Shown here: positions 1-7,540 of the stretch, piece by piece
Position numbering within the stretch: position 1 is the first letter of the stretch
How the letters are laid out: every line of letters begins with the position of its first letter
Source: Clostridium sp.
Lineage (GTDB): Bacteria; Bacillota; Clostridia; Clostridiales; Clostridiaceae
Direction of reading: 5' to 3'
NCBI GenBank assembly: GCA_012511315.1
Contig: JAAZGI010000193.1
Location: 1 to 13,602 of the forward strand
Length of the DNA stretch: 13,602 nucleotides
Program-made: the position numbers and the translations under genes
Notes under the pieces: model-generated
Database searches by the model: none
Told to the model about the DNA's origin: nothing
What the model saw: only the letters and a program-made list of their open reading frames with translations

Positions 1-119
1 ATGATGTCGGCAAACCCACCAGCCCAAGAATTCAAGATGAATTTCTTAGTTCTAGCGCTTAATCCATTAAAATTATCGTCAAAGCTCAATTGCTGATGTT
101 TGTTTGTTGAAAAACTCAT
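1..119 (-). CDS. IS1182-like transposase, N-terminal fragment (runs off window)
   Basis: Thirty-nine codons of a leftward gene are visible. It starts at the ATG at 119-117, preceded by a good Shine-Dalgarno (AGGTGAGG, complement of 126-133) six bases upstream. The peptide begins MSFSTNKHQQLSFDDNFNGL and continues with a Lys-Phe-Ile-Leu-x-x-Ser-Trp-Ala segment. From memory this resembles the start of IS1182-family (DDE) transposases, which usually open with a Gln-Leu-Ser-Leu/Phe segment, an Asp-x-Phe-x-x-Leu stretch and then a Ser-Trp-Ala. A TATAAT -10 candidate lies at the complement of 160-165. The end of the element is probably within about 100 bp upstream of the start, but with one end only the terminal repeat cannot be confirmed. 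The catalytic domain is outside the window, so the family call is tentative and intactness is unknown. Confidence 0.55.
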   Translation of the reverse strand, partial: MSFSTNKHQQLSFDDNFNGLSARTKKFILNSWAGGFADI

Positions 120-330
120 ATTAAACCTCACCTATTACTCAAAATAATTACTTGATCCTATTATAACGCACTGCGTCATACCTACAGGCAAAATTATTGT
201 CACTTGCAAGTTTTGACACCTGAACCAATTTTTAAATAAAATCTAATTTAGTGCGTATTTAATATATTTTTAGAACACCAGTTCGACTTGGTGAGATTAT
301 GATTTTCCGTTTTATTTTTATTCGCAAATA

Positions 331-346
331 TGTTTCACGTGAAACA
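331..346. other. parS site 1
   Basis: A perfect TGTTTCACGTGAAACA, the canonical chromosomal parS bound by ParB/Spo0J. The symmetry extends outward to a 24-bp perfect palindrome (327-350). It is the site furthest from rsmG in the cluster. Confidence 0.95.
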
Positions 347-694
347 TATTAAATTACTCCTCTTATATTTTACCATATAAAATCTATAATATGCTGATTC
401 AAGTTAATATAATGATCACTTTATTATGGATTGAGGCTGACATGCTTAAAATTCGTAATAATTTAATATGGCTTTCTAAACTCTATCTTATTTTCTCTAT
501 TTCCATGAGTTAATTTATCCTGTTCTTTGCTTAATTACTAGCCCAACACCAGTTTTTTATTTTGATATATTTATATCTCTTTGTTATTGAATTTCATACG
601 GTTAACTTAAAAGTATACTTAATGAATGATGTTAAAAAGGGTTCTTTATTTTATCATCAGAAAATGATTCCTTTACGATTAATACCATTTCCTT

Positions 695-744
695 ATCTTC
701 TATTGAGAATATGTTTCACGTGAAACATATTCTCAATAGAAGAT
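695..744. other. parS site 2 centred in a 50-bp perfect palindrome
   Basis: The core TGTTTCACGTGAAACA lies at 712-727. Base-by-base comparison shows perfect symmetry from 695 to 744, so each arm is 25 bases. On the plus strand the palindrome is followed by TTTT (744-747), giving it the look of a hairpin terminator, but no gene lies just upstream. Cruciform or RNA-hairpin formation is possible; the parS identity of the core is secure. Confidence 0.93.
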
Positions 745-795
745 TTTATCATACATACCTAATTTCATATCTTATTTCTTTACAGTACACACAGG

Positions 796-904
796 TTATC
801 CACATTTATCCTTAATTTTGTGGATAAGTCTTGGTAAAACTACCGATTTTCATCGATATTTTAAAATAAACATAGAACTTTAGGGTTTTAAAAAGTTATC
901 CACA
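796..904. other. Cluster of three perfect DnaA boxes outside oriC
   Basis: TTATCCACA occurs at 796-804 and 896-904 on the plus strand, and TGTGGATAA at 819-827 (minus orientation). All three are exact nine-base matches to the DnaA box. The first two face each other 14 bases apart. The third shares base 904 with parS site 3. The cluster lies about 7 kb from dnaA, beyond rsmG. It may be a DnaA-titration or regulatory cluster, or an accessory part of the origin; which of these is inference. Confidence 0.7.
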
Positions 905-919
905 GTTTCACGTGAAACA
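904..919. other. parS site 3 (15 of 16), touching a DnaA box
   Basis: AGTTTCACGTGAAACA differs from the parS consensus only at the first base. Its first base is the last base of the DnaA box at 896-904, so ParB and DnaA would have to share or compete for this spot. Confidence 0.88.
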
Positions 920-1167
920 TTCTGAACATCTTTTAAGAAAGCAATAACGTCTGAAACTTAATAGTATAGAAATATTTTCTTATAAACTGAACCTGGTTAT
1001 ATGGAATTTTATACTATCATGTAGCCCGTCATTATTACTGTTTACTTACTTTTTAGTTAAATTTTATTTTAAGTAAAAAGTAGCTATCTCCAAGTTATTT
1101 GTATTTTTATTTATAAAACTTTTCAAGAAATTGTTATTGAAAATGGTATACAAATAGAAATTAAAAT

Positions 1168-1201
1168 AGCCTTGAATGTTTCACGTGAAACATTCAAGGC
1201 T
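1168..1201 (-). terminator. parS site 4 inside the hairpin downstream of rsmG
   Basis: The perfect parS core is at 1177-1192 and the perfect palindrome extends from 1168 to 1201 (34 bp). It begins 27 bases beyond the rsmG stop codon. In the direction of rsmG transcription the stem is followed by a short T-rich stretch (CTATTTTAATTTC). The element can therefore be both a ParB site and the terminator of the mnmE-mnmG-rsmG operon. The parS call is secure; the terminator role is inferred and the U-tract is weak. Confidence 0.7.
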
Positions 1202-1227
1202 GGAATAACTTTATTTCAGATATTTAA

Positions 1228-1977
1228 CTAAATTTTACTTTTACTTAACAGGTCTTTATACATTTGATTGTCTTTCTTAATTTGAGTGAACTTCCTGGGA
1301 TATTTGGAGTTCGTTAGTTTTACTTTTTTAATTAAAACCAAATTATGTTCATATTCATCTAAGTCCGGAATTTGTTCTATTTTTACCAGTTCAGAAGACA
1401 ATTGAGAAAAAAGCCGTTTACTAATCTCAATTTCATTCTCTATTTCTGGACCCTTCATTGCAACAAAAAATTTATCTTGTGCCACAAAGGGAAGACAAAA
1501 CTCCATAAGTGTAGGCAATAAGGCAACTGCTCTTGAAACTGCTAAATCATAGTTATCACGATGTGATGTTTCACGTGAAACATCCTCAGCTCTACCATGA
1601 ATAAAAGAGATATCATGTAAGTCTATTTCTTTTGAAACCTCCCGCAAAAAGTTCAACCGCTTGTTTAAAGGATCCAAGCAAGTTAATTTTAATGAAGGAT
1701 TAATAATTTTCATAGGTAATCCTGGAAATCCTGCACCTGTACCTACGTCTATCACTGTTTTAGCTTGTTTTACTTCTTTTAAATGAAATATAGAGATAGA
1801 ATCAGCAAAATGCTTTAAGAATATTTCATCATCGTCAGTAATTGCTGTTAAGTTTATCTTCTGATTCCATTCTTTAAGAAGGTCTTTATAAATAATAAAT
1901 TTCTCGAATGTTTCACGTGAAACATTTAGTTCTAAAGGATCTGCAATTCTCCTCAATAGATCATGATTTTTATTCAT
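1228..1977 (-). CDS. rsmG: 16S rRNA (guanine-527-N7)-methyltransferase RsmG (GidB)
   Basis: RsmG uses S-adenosylmethionine to methylate N7 of G527 in 16S rRNA, in the 530 loop of the small ribosomal subunit. The 249-residue protein has the family's normal length. The SAM-binding motif is [16 protein letters not shown] at residues 76-91, followed by Leu-Asp-Pro-Leu-Asn-Lys-Arg (101-107), typical of GidB. The start at 1977 is chosen over an in-frame upstream ATG because AGGAGGG (complement of 1981-1987) sits just before it and the longer N-terminus does not look like the family. It overlaps the end of mnmG by eight bases, implying translational coupling. Two parS sites lie within the frame (1567-1582 and 1909-1924) and each encodes the peptide Val-Ser-Arg-Glu-Thr (residues 19-23 and 133-137). 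Confidence 0.96.
   Translation of the reverse strand: MNKNHDLLRRIADPLELNVSRETFEKFIIYKDLLKEWNQKINLTAITDDDEIFLKHFADSISIFHLKEVKQAKTVIDVGTGAGFPGLPMKIINPSLKLTCLDPLNKRLNFLREVSKEIDLHDISFIHGRAEDVSRETSHRDNYDLAVSRAVALLPTLMEFCLPFVAQDKFFVAMKGPEIENEIEISKRLFSQLSSELVKIEQIPDLDEYEHNLVLIKKVKLTNSKYPRKFTQIKKDNQMYKDLLSKSKI
1567..1582. other. parS site 5, inside rsmG
   Basis: A perfect TGTTTCACGTGAAACA, symmetrical over 20 bp (1565-1584). It lies in the rsmG reading frame at codons 132-137 (Asp-Val-Ser-Arg-Glu-Thr). Confidence 0.95.
1909..1924. other. parS site 6, inside rsmG
   Basis: A perfect TGTTTCACGTGAAACA, symmetrical over 20 bp (1907-1926). It encodes Asn-Val-Ser-Arg-Glu-Thr at RsmG residues 18-23. It is the parS nearest oriC and the last of the cluster. 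Confidence 0.95.
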
Positions 1978-3850
1978 TAGCCCTCCTGGATTCCATATAA
2001 ATCTGTAAAACATTAATATCAGCAGGGGATACACCTGATATTCTTGAGGCTTGTCCTAAATTATAAGGTCGCAACTTGTCTAGCTTTAACTGAGCTTCAG
2101 TTCGTAATCCTTTGATTGTTAAATAATTAACATTGTCTGGGATTAACCTTTTTTCTAACTTTCTAAATTGTTTAATTTTAATTTGCTCTTTTACAATATA
2201 TCCTTCGTATTTAATCTGAACATTTATTTCATCTTTAATATCTTGGCGAAGGGGCTGTCGATCAGGATCGCACAAGGCCAGCTTATCGTAATTTAATTCA
2301 GGCCGCTTAATTAATTCATAAAGTGAGGTTGCTTTTTTAATTTCAGTACTCCCTAAGTCTTTCATCAGTTCATTTTGATCTGATTTACCCGTGAGAATAA
2401 TTTCCTTTAAACGAAGCTTTTCGGCCTCAATTTTTGCTTTTCGATCAATAAACATATCCCAGCGCTGATCTGAAACTAAACCAACGTGTCGACCCAATTC
2501 AGTTAATCGTAAATCAGCATTGTCCTGACGAAGTTCCAAACGATATTCTGAACGCGCTGTCATCATGCGATAGGGTTCTTCTGTTCCTTTGGTTACTAAA
2601 TCATCAATAAGAACTCCAATATAAGCTTGTGAGCGATCAATTACCACTTGGTCTTTGCCCAAAATTCTCATACTGGCGTTAATACCAGCTAAAAGTCCTT
2701 GTCCCGCTGCTTCTTCATAACCTGACGTTCCATTTAATTGGCCGGCGCTATATAAATTATTTATTTTTCTAAATTCCAGCGTTGGTTTCAATTGCAATGG
2801 GTTGATACAATCATATTCAATCGCATAGCCTGGACGCATAATTTCAGCTTTTTCTAAACCTGGTACAGACTGAAGAAACTCAATTTGAACATCTTCAGGA
2901 AGTGATGTTGAAAGTCCTTGTATATACATCTCACTACCAAACTCTGTTTCTGGTTCAATAAATATTTGATGCCTCGATTTATCAGGAAATTTGACTAGCT
3001 TATCTTCAATGGAAGGGCAATATCTCGGACCCACGCCCTCAATAGATCCATTATACATAGGCGAGCGATGAATATTTTTACTGATAATGTCATGGGTTTT
3101 TTCAGAAGTATAAGTTAAGTAGCAGCTCACTTGATCATCTTTTTCAAGACTTGTATTCATAAACGAGAAGGGGTGGATAACTTCTTCTCCATTTTGCTCT
3201 TCCATCACTGAAAAATCAATACTGCGACGGTGTACACGAGCTGGTGTACCTGTCTTAAAACGTCTTAATTCAATTCCGAGATCAAGAAGACTTTGCGACA
3301 AGTCATTCGCAGGCTGAAGACCACTTGGGCCTGCAAAATAACTGGTTTCACCAATAATAATTTTACTTTTTAAATAGGTGCCAGTACAAAGAATAACAGC
3401 TTTAGCTCCAAGAAGTGCTCCATTTTTAGTAATAACACCATTTATAGTCCCATTTTCTACGGATAAATCCGTAGCTTCTACTTGATATATGTAAAGATTT
3501 TCTTGATTTTCAAGGGTTTGAATCATTTCATTTTGATATCTTTTCTTATCGGCTTGGGCGCGCAGAGAATGAACTGCAGGTCCTCTAGACGTATTTAACA
3601 TCCTGGATTGGATAAAGGTTTTATCGATATTTAGCCCCATCTGACCGCCTAGTGCATCCACCTCACGCACCAAGTGACCTTTAGCTGTCCCTCCAATGTT
3701 TGGGTTACAGGGAAGAAAGGCAATGGAATCGATACTAAGTGTCAATAAAGCTGTTTTTAGACCAAGGCGGGCAGGTGCTAAAGCAGCCTCTGCTCCAGCA
3801 TGCCCACCTCCTACTACAATTACATCATATGTTTCACCAATATATGGCAT
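1970..3850 (-). CDS. mnmG: tRNA uridine-5-carboxymethylaminomethyl modification enzyme MnmG (GidA)
   Basis: MnmG is the FAD- and NADH-dependent partner of MnmE. Together they install the carboxymethylaminomethyl (or aminomethyl) group at C5 of the wobble uridine (U34) of certain tRNAs. The N-terminal dinucleotide-binding motif [16 protein letters not shown] is at residues 8-23. The family signature Cys-Asn-Pro-Asn-Ile-Gly-Gly-x-Ala-Lys-Gly follows near residue 46. A Ser-Glu-Tyr-Arg-Leu-x-[10 protein letters not shown] block lies near residue 435. At 626 residues it is full length. The start at 3850 fits the family N-terminus and lies eight bases after the mnmE stop, with a weak TAGGT Shine-Dalgarno overlapping that stop; an in-frame ATG eight codons upstream is less likely. 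Its 3' end overlaps rsmG by eight bases. Confidence 0.96.
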   Translation of the reverse strand: MPYIGETYDVIVVGGGHAGAEAALAPARLGLKTALLTLSIDSIAFLPCNPNIGGTAKGHLVREVDALGGQMGLNIDKTFIQSRMLNTSRGPAVHSLRAQADKKRYQNEMIQTLENQENLYIYQVEATDLSVENGTINGVITKNGALLGAKAVILCTGTYLKSKIIIGETSYFAGPSGLQPANDLSQSLLDLGIELRRFKTGTPARVHRRSIDFSVMEEQNGEEVIHPFSFMNTSLEKDDQVSCYLTYTSEKTHDIISKNIHRSPMYNGSIEGVGPRYCPSIEDKLVKFPDKSRHQIFIEPETEFGSEMYIQGLSTSLPEDVQIEFLQSVPGLEKAEIMRPGYAIEYDCINPLQLKPTLEFRKINNLYSAGQLNGTSGYEEAAGQGLLAGINASMRILGKDQVVIDRSQAYIGVLIDDLVTKGTEEPYRMMTARSEYRLELRQDNADLRLTELGRHVGLVSDQRWDMFIDRKAKIEAEKLRLKEIILTGKSDQNELMKDLGSTEIKKATSLYELIKRPELNYDKLALCDPDRQPLRQDIKDEINVQIKYEGYIVKEQIKIKQFRKLEKRLIPDNVNYLTIKGLRTEAQLKLDKLRPYNLGQASRISGVSPADINVLQIYMESRRANE

Positions 3851-3858
3851 ATATTTAC

Positions 3859-5226
3859 CTACTTTCCGATACAAAAGCCAGAAAAGATTTTATCTACCAA
3901 ATCATCCTGTAATGTATCACCTGTTATTTCACCCAAAGCTGACCAAGCAGCATGGACATCGATGGTTACTAAATCCATTGGAATCCCTTGATGGATCGCT
4001 GTTACTGCTTCTTCTAATGAAGATTCGGCATTGTGCAGTGCTTCCTTATGGCGGCTAGCTGTAACTAAAGTCTCATCAAATCCAACTGAATCACCCAAAG
4101 TCATTTCATGAATCCGTTCTTTGAGACGATCTGTACCAAAATGATTTAAAGCTGAAATCACTGAAGCTCCTTCTAAAATTGATTCTGGAATGTCTGCAAT
4201 TTTGGGCAAATCCTCTTTATTTAAAAGAACAATTCGGCGACGATCTTTGGTAATATCTAATAATTCATGGTCTTCATCACTTAATTCTCGAGAAAGATCC
4301 AAAACAAGGATAATCAAATCCGCATCTATTATGCTTTGTCTTGATTTCTCAACCCCCATGGATTCCACTAAATCCTTAGTTTCTCGAATTCCAGCCGTGT
4401 CGGTTAATCGTACTGGGATTCCTTCTATATTGATAAATTCTTCAATAACATCCCGTGTAGTTCCTGGTATTTCCGTAACAATAGCTCTCTGCTCATCTAA
4501 TAAGGCATTGAGTAGGGAAGACTTGCCGACATTTGGTTTTCCGGCAATTACAACTTTTAAACCTTCTCTAAGGAGTTTACCTTTTTCTGAGGTTTTTAAA
4601 AGCTCAGTTATTGAGTGTTTAACTAGCTCCAAATCATCAGCCAAGCCTAGGTCTGATGAACGATCTAGATCGTCATCAGGAAAATCTAAAGTTACTTCAA
4701 TTTTTGCCATAACATTCATTAAGCGCTCTCTTAAATCTATAATTCGGCGAGATAGGGAACCACGGCTTTGGTCATTGGCAGAACGAAGAGCAGCATCGGT
4801 TCTGGATTCAATAATATCCATAACAGCCTCTGCTTGGGACAGGTCAATTCTTCCATTTAAAAAAGCACGTTTTGTAAATTCACCTGGCTGGGCTAATCGC
4901 ACTCCTTGCTTTAGAATTTCCTCTAAAATCAACCGAACTGGGAGGGGACCCCCATGACAAGATATTTCTATAACATCTTCACCAGTATAGCTTTTTGGCG
5001 ATTTAAAGTAACTAACTAACACTTCATCTATCACACTTTCATCTTCTTTTAATATGTGACCATAACGAATCGAAAAAGGACGTATGTCCATGAACGGTCT
5101 TTGATTGATTCCTCTAAATATTTTATCAGTAACATCTAAGGCTTCTTCACCTGAAATGCGAATAACACTAATAGAACTCAAACTGGCCGATGTTGCGATT
5201 CCTACTATGGTCTTATCATCGAACAT
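3859..5226 (-). CDS. mnmE: tRNA modification GTPase MnmE (TrmE)
   Basis: MnmE is the GTPase that, with MnmG and a folate one-carbon donor, modifies wobble U34 of tRNAs. In order it has an N-terminal tetrahydrofolate-binding domain, a helical domain and an inserted G domain: G1 GKPNVGKSS near residue 229, G2 Thr-Arg-Asp-Val-Ile-Glu-Glu, G3 Asp-Thr-Ala-Gly, G4 Asn-Lys-Glu-Asp. It ends in the invariant Phe-Cys-x-Gly-Lys whose Cys is catalytic. The start at 5226 gives 455 residues and has GGTGAG just upstream; an ATG four codons further up (5238) is possible but has a poorer ribosome site. Oddity: the usual Pro-x-Gly-x-Gly loop near residue 13 reads Thr-Ser-Ala-Ser-Leu-Ser-Ser. It is first in the mnmE-mnmG-rsmG operon, separated from jag by 326 bases. 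Confidence 0.95.
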   Translation of the reverse strand: MFDDKTIVGIATSASLSSISVIRISGEEALDVTDKIFRGINQRPFMDIRPFSIRYGHILKEDESVIDEVLVSYFKSPKSYTGEDVIEISCHGGPLPVRLILEEILKQGVRLAQPGEFTKRAFLNGRIDLSQAEAVMDIIESRTDAALRSANDQSRGSLSRRIIDLRERLMNVMAKIEVTLDFPDDDLDRSSDLGLADDLELVKHSITELLKTSEKGKLLREGLKVVIAGKPNVGKSSLLNALLDEQRAIVTEIPGTTRDVIEEFINIEGIPVRLTDTAGIRETKDLVESMGVEKSRQSIIDADLIILVLDLSRELSDEDHELLDITKDRRRIVLLNKEDLPKIADIPESILEGASVISALNHFGTDRLKERIHEMTLGDSVGFDETLVTASRHKEALHNAESSLEEAVTAIHQGIPMDLVTIDVHAAWSALGEITGDTLQDDLVDKIFSGFCIGK

Positions 5227-5312
5227 ATTTCTCACCATATCTTTCTTTTTATATATTTTATTAAACCAGCCTAATAATTCAAGTCAAGGTTGGTATTTTT
5301 CGTTCTTTACCC

Positions 5313-5341
5313 ATTATACTCTATGAGGTCAATAACGAATA
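5313..5341 (-). promoter_or_regulatory. Candidate promoter for mnmE-mnmG-rsmG
   Basis: A perfect TATAAT -10 (complement of 5313-5318) lies about 87 bases upstream of the mnmE start, in a gene-free stretch after the jag terminator. The -35 at 16-17 bases spacing is poor (TTCGTT-like). The call rests on the -10 and on the operon needing its own promoter. Confidence 0.4.
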
Positions 5342-5443
5342 TTAATTATATATCACCTTTAGCATCTAGGCGATTATTTCATATTCCTATAATATATATG
5401 AACGTGTTTGCTAAAACCCACTTTAAAAGGTTCTCTTAAGACT

Positions 5444-5469
5444 CTTTTTCTTTTTCTTTTTCTTTTTTT
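5444..5469. repeat. (CTTTTT)n simple-sequence repeat
   Basis: Four tandem CTTTTT units at 5444-5467, the last run extended by two T's (polypurine AAAAAG on the minus strand). The tract lies between the jag terminator and the mnmE promoter candidate. Such tracts can vary by slippage; no function is evident. Confidence 0.8.
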
Positions 5470-5477
5470 ATTTGCAA

Positions 5478-5523
5478 CAAAAAAGATAAAGACCCTTACC
5501 CACTTTGGATAATGTCTTTATCT
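5478..5523 (-). terminator. Rho-independent terminator of the rpmH-jag operon
   Basis: A 10-bp perfect stem (AGATAAAGAC at 5484-5493 with GTCTTTATCT at 5514-5523) and a 20-base loop, beginning 29 bases after the jag stop. Read leftward, the stem runs straight into a TTTTTT tract. The loop is long but the stem plus U-run is convincing. Confidence 0.8.
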
Positions 5524-5552
5524 CTAATAATCGATATTTAAATAAGTTTTCC

Positions 5553-6179
5553 TTATTTTTCCGGTGCCACAACAACTTTTCGATAAGGCTCTTGTCCTTC
5601 TGAATAAGTTGTAACATCAGGATAATCCTGAAGTTTGAAGTGGATAATCCTTCTTTCGTAAGGATTCATAGCATCCAATTTAATGCTTTTACCGTATTTA
5701 TTGACTTTCCAAGCTGTCTTTTCAGCTAACCGTTTCAGTGTTTCTTCACGCTTTTTTCGGTAGCCTTCCGTATCAATAATAATTCTTGTATATTCTTCTC
5801 GACTTCTTTCTCTATTAATGGCTAAATTCGTAAGATATTGAAGAGCATCTAGGGTTTCACCACGATAACCAATGATTAATCCCATTTTAGGACCTGTTAA
5901 ATTTACACAAATATTCTCTTCTTCTTCATGAACTTTGACTTCTGCCATTAAGCCCATCTCATCTAAAACGACCCGAACAAACTTTTTAACTTTATCAGTC
6001 AAAGGTTCTTCTTTGCGAGAAGCTTCGATTACATATGGCTTAGCTCCGAAACCTAAGATTCCTCTTGTACCTTCTTCAAGTACCTTATAATCCATTTGAT
6101 CTAAAGAGCAGTCAAGACTAGATTTGGCTGATTGAATCGCCTCATCCAAGGTTTTTCCAGTAACTTTTATAATTTCCAT
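5553..6179 (-). CDS. jag: RNA-binding protein Jag / KhpB (KH and R3H domains)
   Basis: Jag (KhpB, EloR in streptococci) is a cytoplasmic RNA-binding protein linked to cell elongation and division, usually encoded next to yidC. The 208 residues show three domains. The Jag_N domain spans about 1-52, with Gly-Ile-Leu-Gly-Phe-Gly near 40. The KH domain covers about 64-138, with the nucleic-acid loop GLIIGYRGETLDALQ at 100-114. The R3H domain covers about 140-205, with the Arg-x-x-x-His pair at R176 and H180. Its ATG shares one base with the yidC stop (TAATG), and AAGGTGATC lies nine bases upstream within yidC, so translation is coupled. It is the last gene of the operon. Confidence 0.95.
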   Translation of the reverse strand: MEIIKVTGKTLDEAIQSAKSSLDCSLDQMDYKVLEEGTRGILGFGAKPYVIEASRKEEPLTDKVKKFVRVVLDEMGLMAEVKVHEEEENICVNLTGPKMGLIIGYRGETLDALQYLTNLAINRERSREEYTRIIIDTEGYRKKREETLKRLAEKTAWKVNKYGKSIKLDAMNPYERRIIHFKLQDYPDVTTYSEGQEPYRKVVVAPEK

Positions 6180-6937
6180 TATTTTCTGATCACCTTATTT
6201 CTTTTCGTTTTCTTTGCTGGTTCTGGAATTTCTGCCGCGATAATTTGAACTGGTTCATCCTTTTGGATTTTATTCATAATTAACTGCTGAGCAATTCTAA
6301 ACAAGTTTCCCGTAATCCAGTAAAGTCCTAGTGCTGCAGGTGACGACCAAGTAAACCAACCAATCATCAATGCCATCACATAGTTCATGGTGTTCATTTG
6401 CTTTGCCTGCGCTTTGGCTTCAGGCGTCATATTTCTTTCATTACCTTTTTGCATAACATAAGATGAAAGAAGCATTGTTATAACGGTTAAGATGGTGAGA
6501 GGGAGGTTATTAGTTCCTGCTAAGTTTTTGATTAGCGGACTTAAAAAACTCATTCCTGTAATCGTACCGTCAGCTGCTAATGATCTAAATACATTGAACA
6601 GTGCAATAAATAATGGCCACTGAATCAACATGGGAAGACAACCACCAAACATACTGACATTATTGTCTTTCATCAGTTTGGACTGAGCTTCCTGAAGTTT
6701 AGCAGGATCATTTTTGAATCGAGTCTGAATTTTTTTCAGTTCGGGCTGAATCATACTCATTTTCTTTGAACTCATCATAGCTTTCCAGTTTAATGGCAGT
6801 ACGATAAAGTTAAAAAGAATAGTAAATAACACAATAGATAAACCCCATCGTGTTCCAGGATCAGCTACGAAGCCCCCCAAAAAATTATTCAGGATTTCAA
6901 AAAAAGACCTGAATACGTTGTTAATACTCTGTTGCAA
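6179..6937 (-). CDS. yidC: Membrane protein insertase YidC/Oxa1 family
   Basis: YidC inserts and folds inner-membrane proteins, alone or with SecYEG. The 252-residue protein has the conserved order: first core membrane helix (about 31-49), a charged cytoplasmic hairpin (51-95), then helices at about 97-118, 143-162 and 185-222, ending in a basic tail (Lys-Lys-Thr-Lys-Arg-Asn-Lys) as in ribosome-contacting YidCs. The start is a TTG at 6937, supported by AGGAGG (complement of 6945-6950) seven bases upstream, which overlaps the yidD stop. There is no lipobox or cleavable signal peptide, unlike Bacillus SpoIIIJ. In the first helix (Thr-Ile-Leu-Phe-Asn-Phe-Ile-Val-Leu-Pro-Leu) the groove position usually held by Arg (R366 in E. 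coli) is Asn43. Confidence 0.95.
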   Translation of the reverse strand: MQQSINNVFRSFFEILNNFLGGFVADPGTRWGLSIVLFTILFNFIVLPLNWKAMMSSKKMSMIQPELKKIQTRFKNDPAKLQEAQSKLMKDNNVSMFGGCLPMLIQWPLFIALFNVFRSLAADGTITGMSFLSPLIKNLAGTNNLPLTILTVITMLLSSYVMQKGNERNMTPEAKAQAKQMNTMNYVMALMIGWFTWSSPAALGLYWITGNLFRIAQQLIMNKIQKDEPVQIIAAEIPEPAKKTKRNKVIRK

Positions 6938-6948
6938 CGGATTTCCTC

Positions 6949-7167
6949 CTAGTTTTTATCAACTGGGTCAAACATCGGTCCCTTATAAAAGGGATGACAC
7001 CGCAGTATTCGTTTCACAGCCATCCAGGAACCTTTAAGAGCTCCATATTTCTCCAGTGCCTCCAAACTATATTGGGAGCAAGTGGGGATGAACCGACAGC
7101 TGGGTCTTGTATTCGGAGATATATGCTTCCGATAAAACTTAACCAGACTGATTAATATTTTTTTCAT
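6949..7167 (-). CDS. yidD: Membrane protein insertion efficiency factor YidD
   Basis: A small membrane-associated protein that improves YidC-dependent insertion. The 72 residues carry the family signature with three conserved cysteines: [10 protein letters not shown] (C24 and C30), then Lys-Gly-Ser-Trp and Arg-Cys-His-Pro-Phe (C57), ending in Phe-Asp-Pro-Val-Asp. The start at 7167 gives the normal length (Met-Lys-Lys-Ile-Leu). A much longer in-frame extension exists but lies inside rnpA and is not family-like. It overlaps the 3' end of rnpA by 29 bases and lies 11 bases before yidC. The ribosome site is weak, consistent with coupling to rnpA translation. Confidence 0.94.
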   Translation of the reverse strand: MKKILISLVKFYRKHISPNTRPSCRFIPTCSQYSLEALEKYGALKGSWMAVKRILRCHPFYKGPMFDPVDKN

Positions 7168-7516
7168 TGTTTTTGATTCCCGCTTTCTTATACAAATAGC
7201 GGACAGAAGACAGCACTTGCTGATAAGTTCTGCCAACAATTGGGTTCCTAGCAACAAATACCAAGTCATATCCTTTGTCTGTCTCATCCTTAGAAAGTCG
7301 AGCGGCTTCAAAAATCAGCCGTTTTACACGGCTGCGAACGACGCTATTTCCAACTTTCTTACTGACAGAAATACCTATTCGATTGTAAGGCTCTCCATTC
7401 AATACATTTCTCGGATTTTTCAGTTTGTAGAGTACCAATGTGGCACATGCGCAGGATCTACCTCTTCTGTATACGGTGCGGAACTCCTGGTTTTTTCTAA
7501 GTCTTTCATGTTTCAC
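7139..7516 (-). CDS. rnpA: Ribonuclease P protein component
   Basis: RnpA is the protein subunit of RNase P, which with the catalytic RNA trims 5' leaders from tRNA precursors. The 125 residues open with Arg-Leu-Arg-Lys-Asn-x-Glu-Phe. They contain the RNA-binding signature [16 protein letters not shown] at 52-67 (Arg-Ser-Arg in place of the common Arg-Asn-Arg). The start is a GTG at 7516 with AGAGGA eight bases upstream. It follows rpmH by 47 bases, with a hairpin between them, and overlaps yidD at its 3' end. The last ten or so residues are a poorly conserved tail. Confidence 0.95.
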   Translation of the reverse strand: MKHERLRKNQEFRTVYRRGRSCACATLVLYKLKNPRNVLNGEPYNRIGISVSKKVGNSVVRSRVKRLIFEAARLSKDETDKGYDLVFVARNPIVGRTYQQVLSSVRYLYKKAGIKNNEKNINQSG

Positions 7517-7540
7517 AGAAGTTATCCTCTTTTCTTACAA

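Larger units (their letters stand above)
120..1227. other. Gene-free segregation/DnaA-box region left of rsmG
   Basis: No ORF of credible length or composition was seen on either strand. The stretch is very AT-rich. It contains four parS palindromes (331-346, 712-727, 904-919, 1177-1192) and three perfect DnaA boxes (796-804, 819-827, 896-904). The first roughly 100 bp after 120 probably still belong to the insertion sequence. In many Bacillota parA and parB follow rsmG here; neither is visible. Confidence 0.7.

Noticed and set aside
1047..1082. 9-bp inverted repeat TACTTTTTA/TAAAAAGTA
   Set aside because: Pure A/T-dominated arms with an 18-base loop are expected by chance in DNA this AT-rich.
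120..1227. Search for a remnant of parA, parB or noc in the gene-free stretch
   Set aside because: No frame gave a recognisable stretch such as a ParA Walker motif or a ParB helix-turn-helix; nothing supports a pseudogene.
1978..2034. Longer N-terminus for RsmG
   Set aside because: The extra 19 residues lie inside mnmG, do not match the family, and the start at 1977 has a strong AGGAGGG.
3829..3844. parS-like half site (TGTTTCACC) at the mnmG start
   Set aside because: Only the left arm matches; the right arm is not complementary. It encodes the normal MnmG N-terminus.
4190..4957. 255-codon plus-strand ORF antisense to mnmE
   Set aside because: It lies wholly within the secure mnmE frame on the other strand, is Ser/Arg-rich with no recognisable motif and no ribosome site; it is a shadow of mnmE.
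7168..7311. Longer N-terminus for YidD
   Set aside because: The 48-residue extension is read out of frame through rnpA and is absent from the YidD family; the Met at 7167 gives the normal length.
7507..7522. parS-like sequence (TGTTTCACAG) at the rnpA start
   Set aside because: Only the left half and centre match; it is too degenerate to call.
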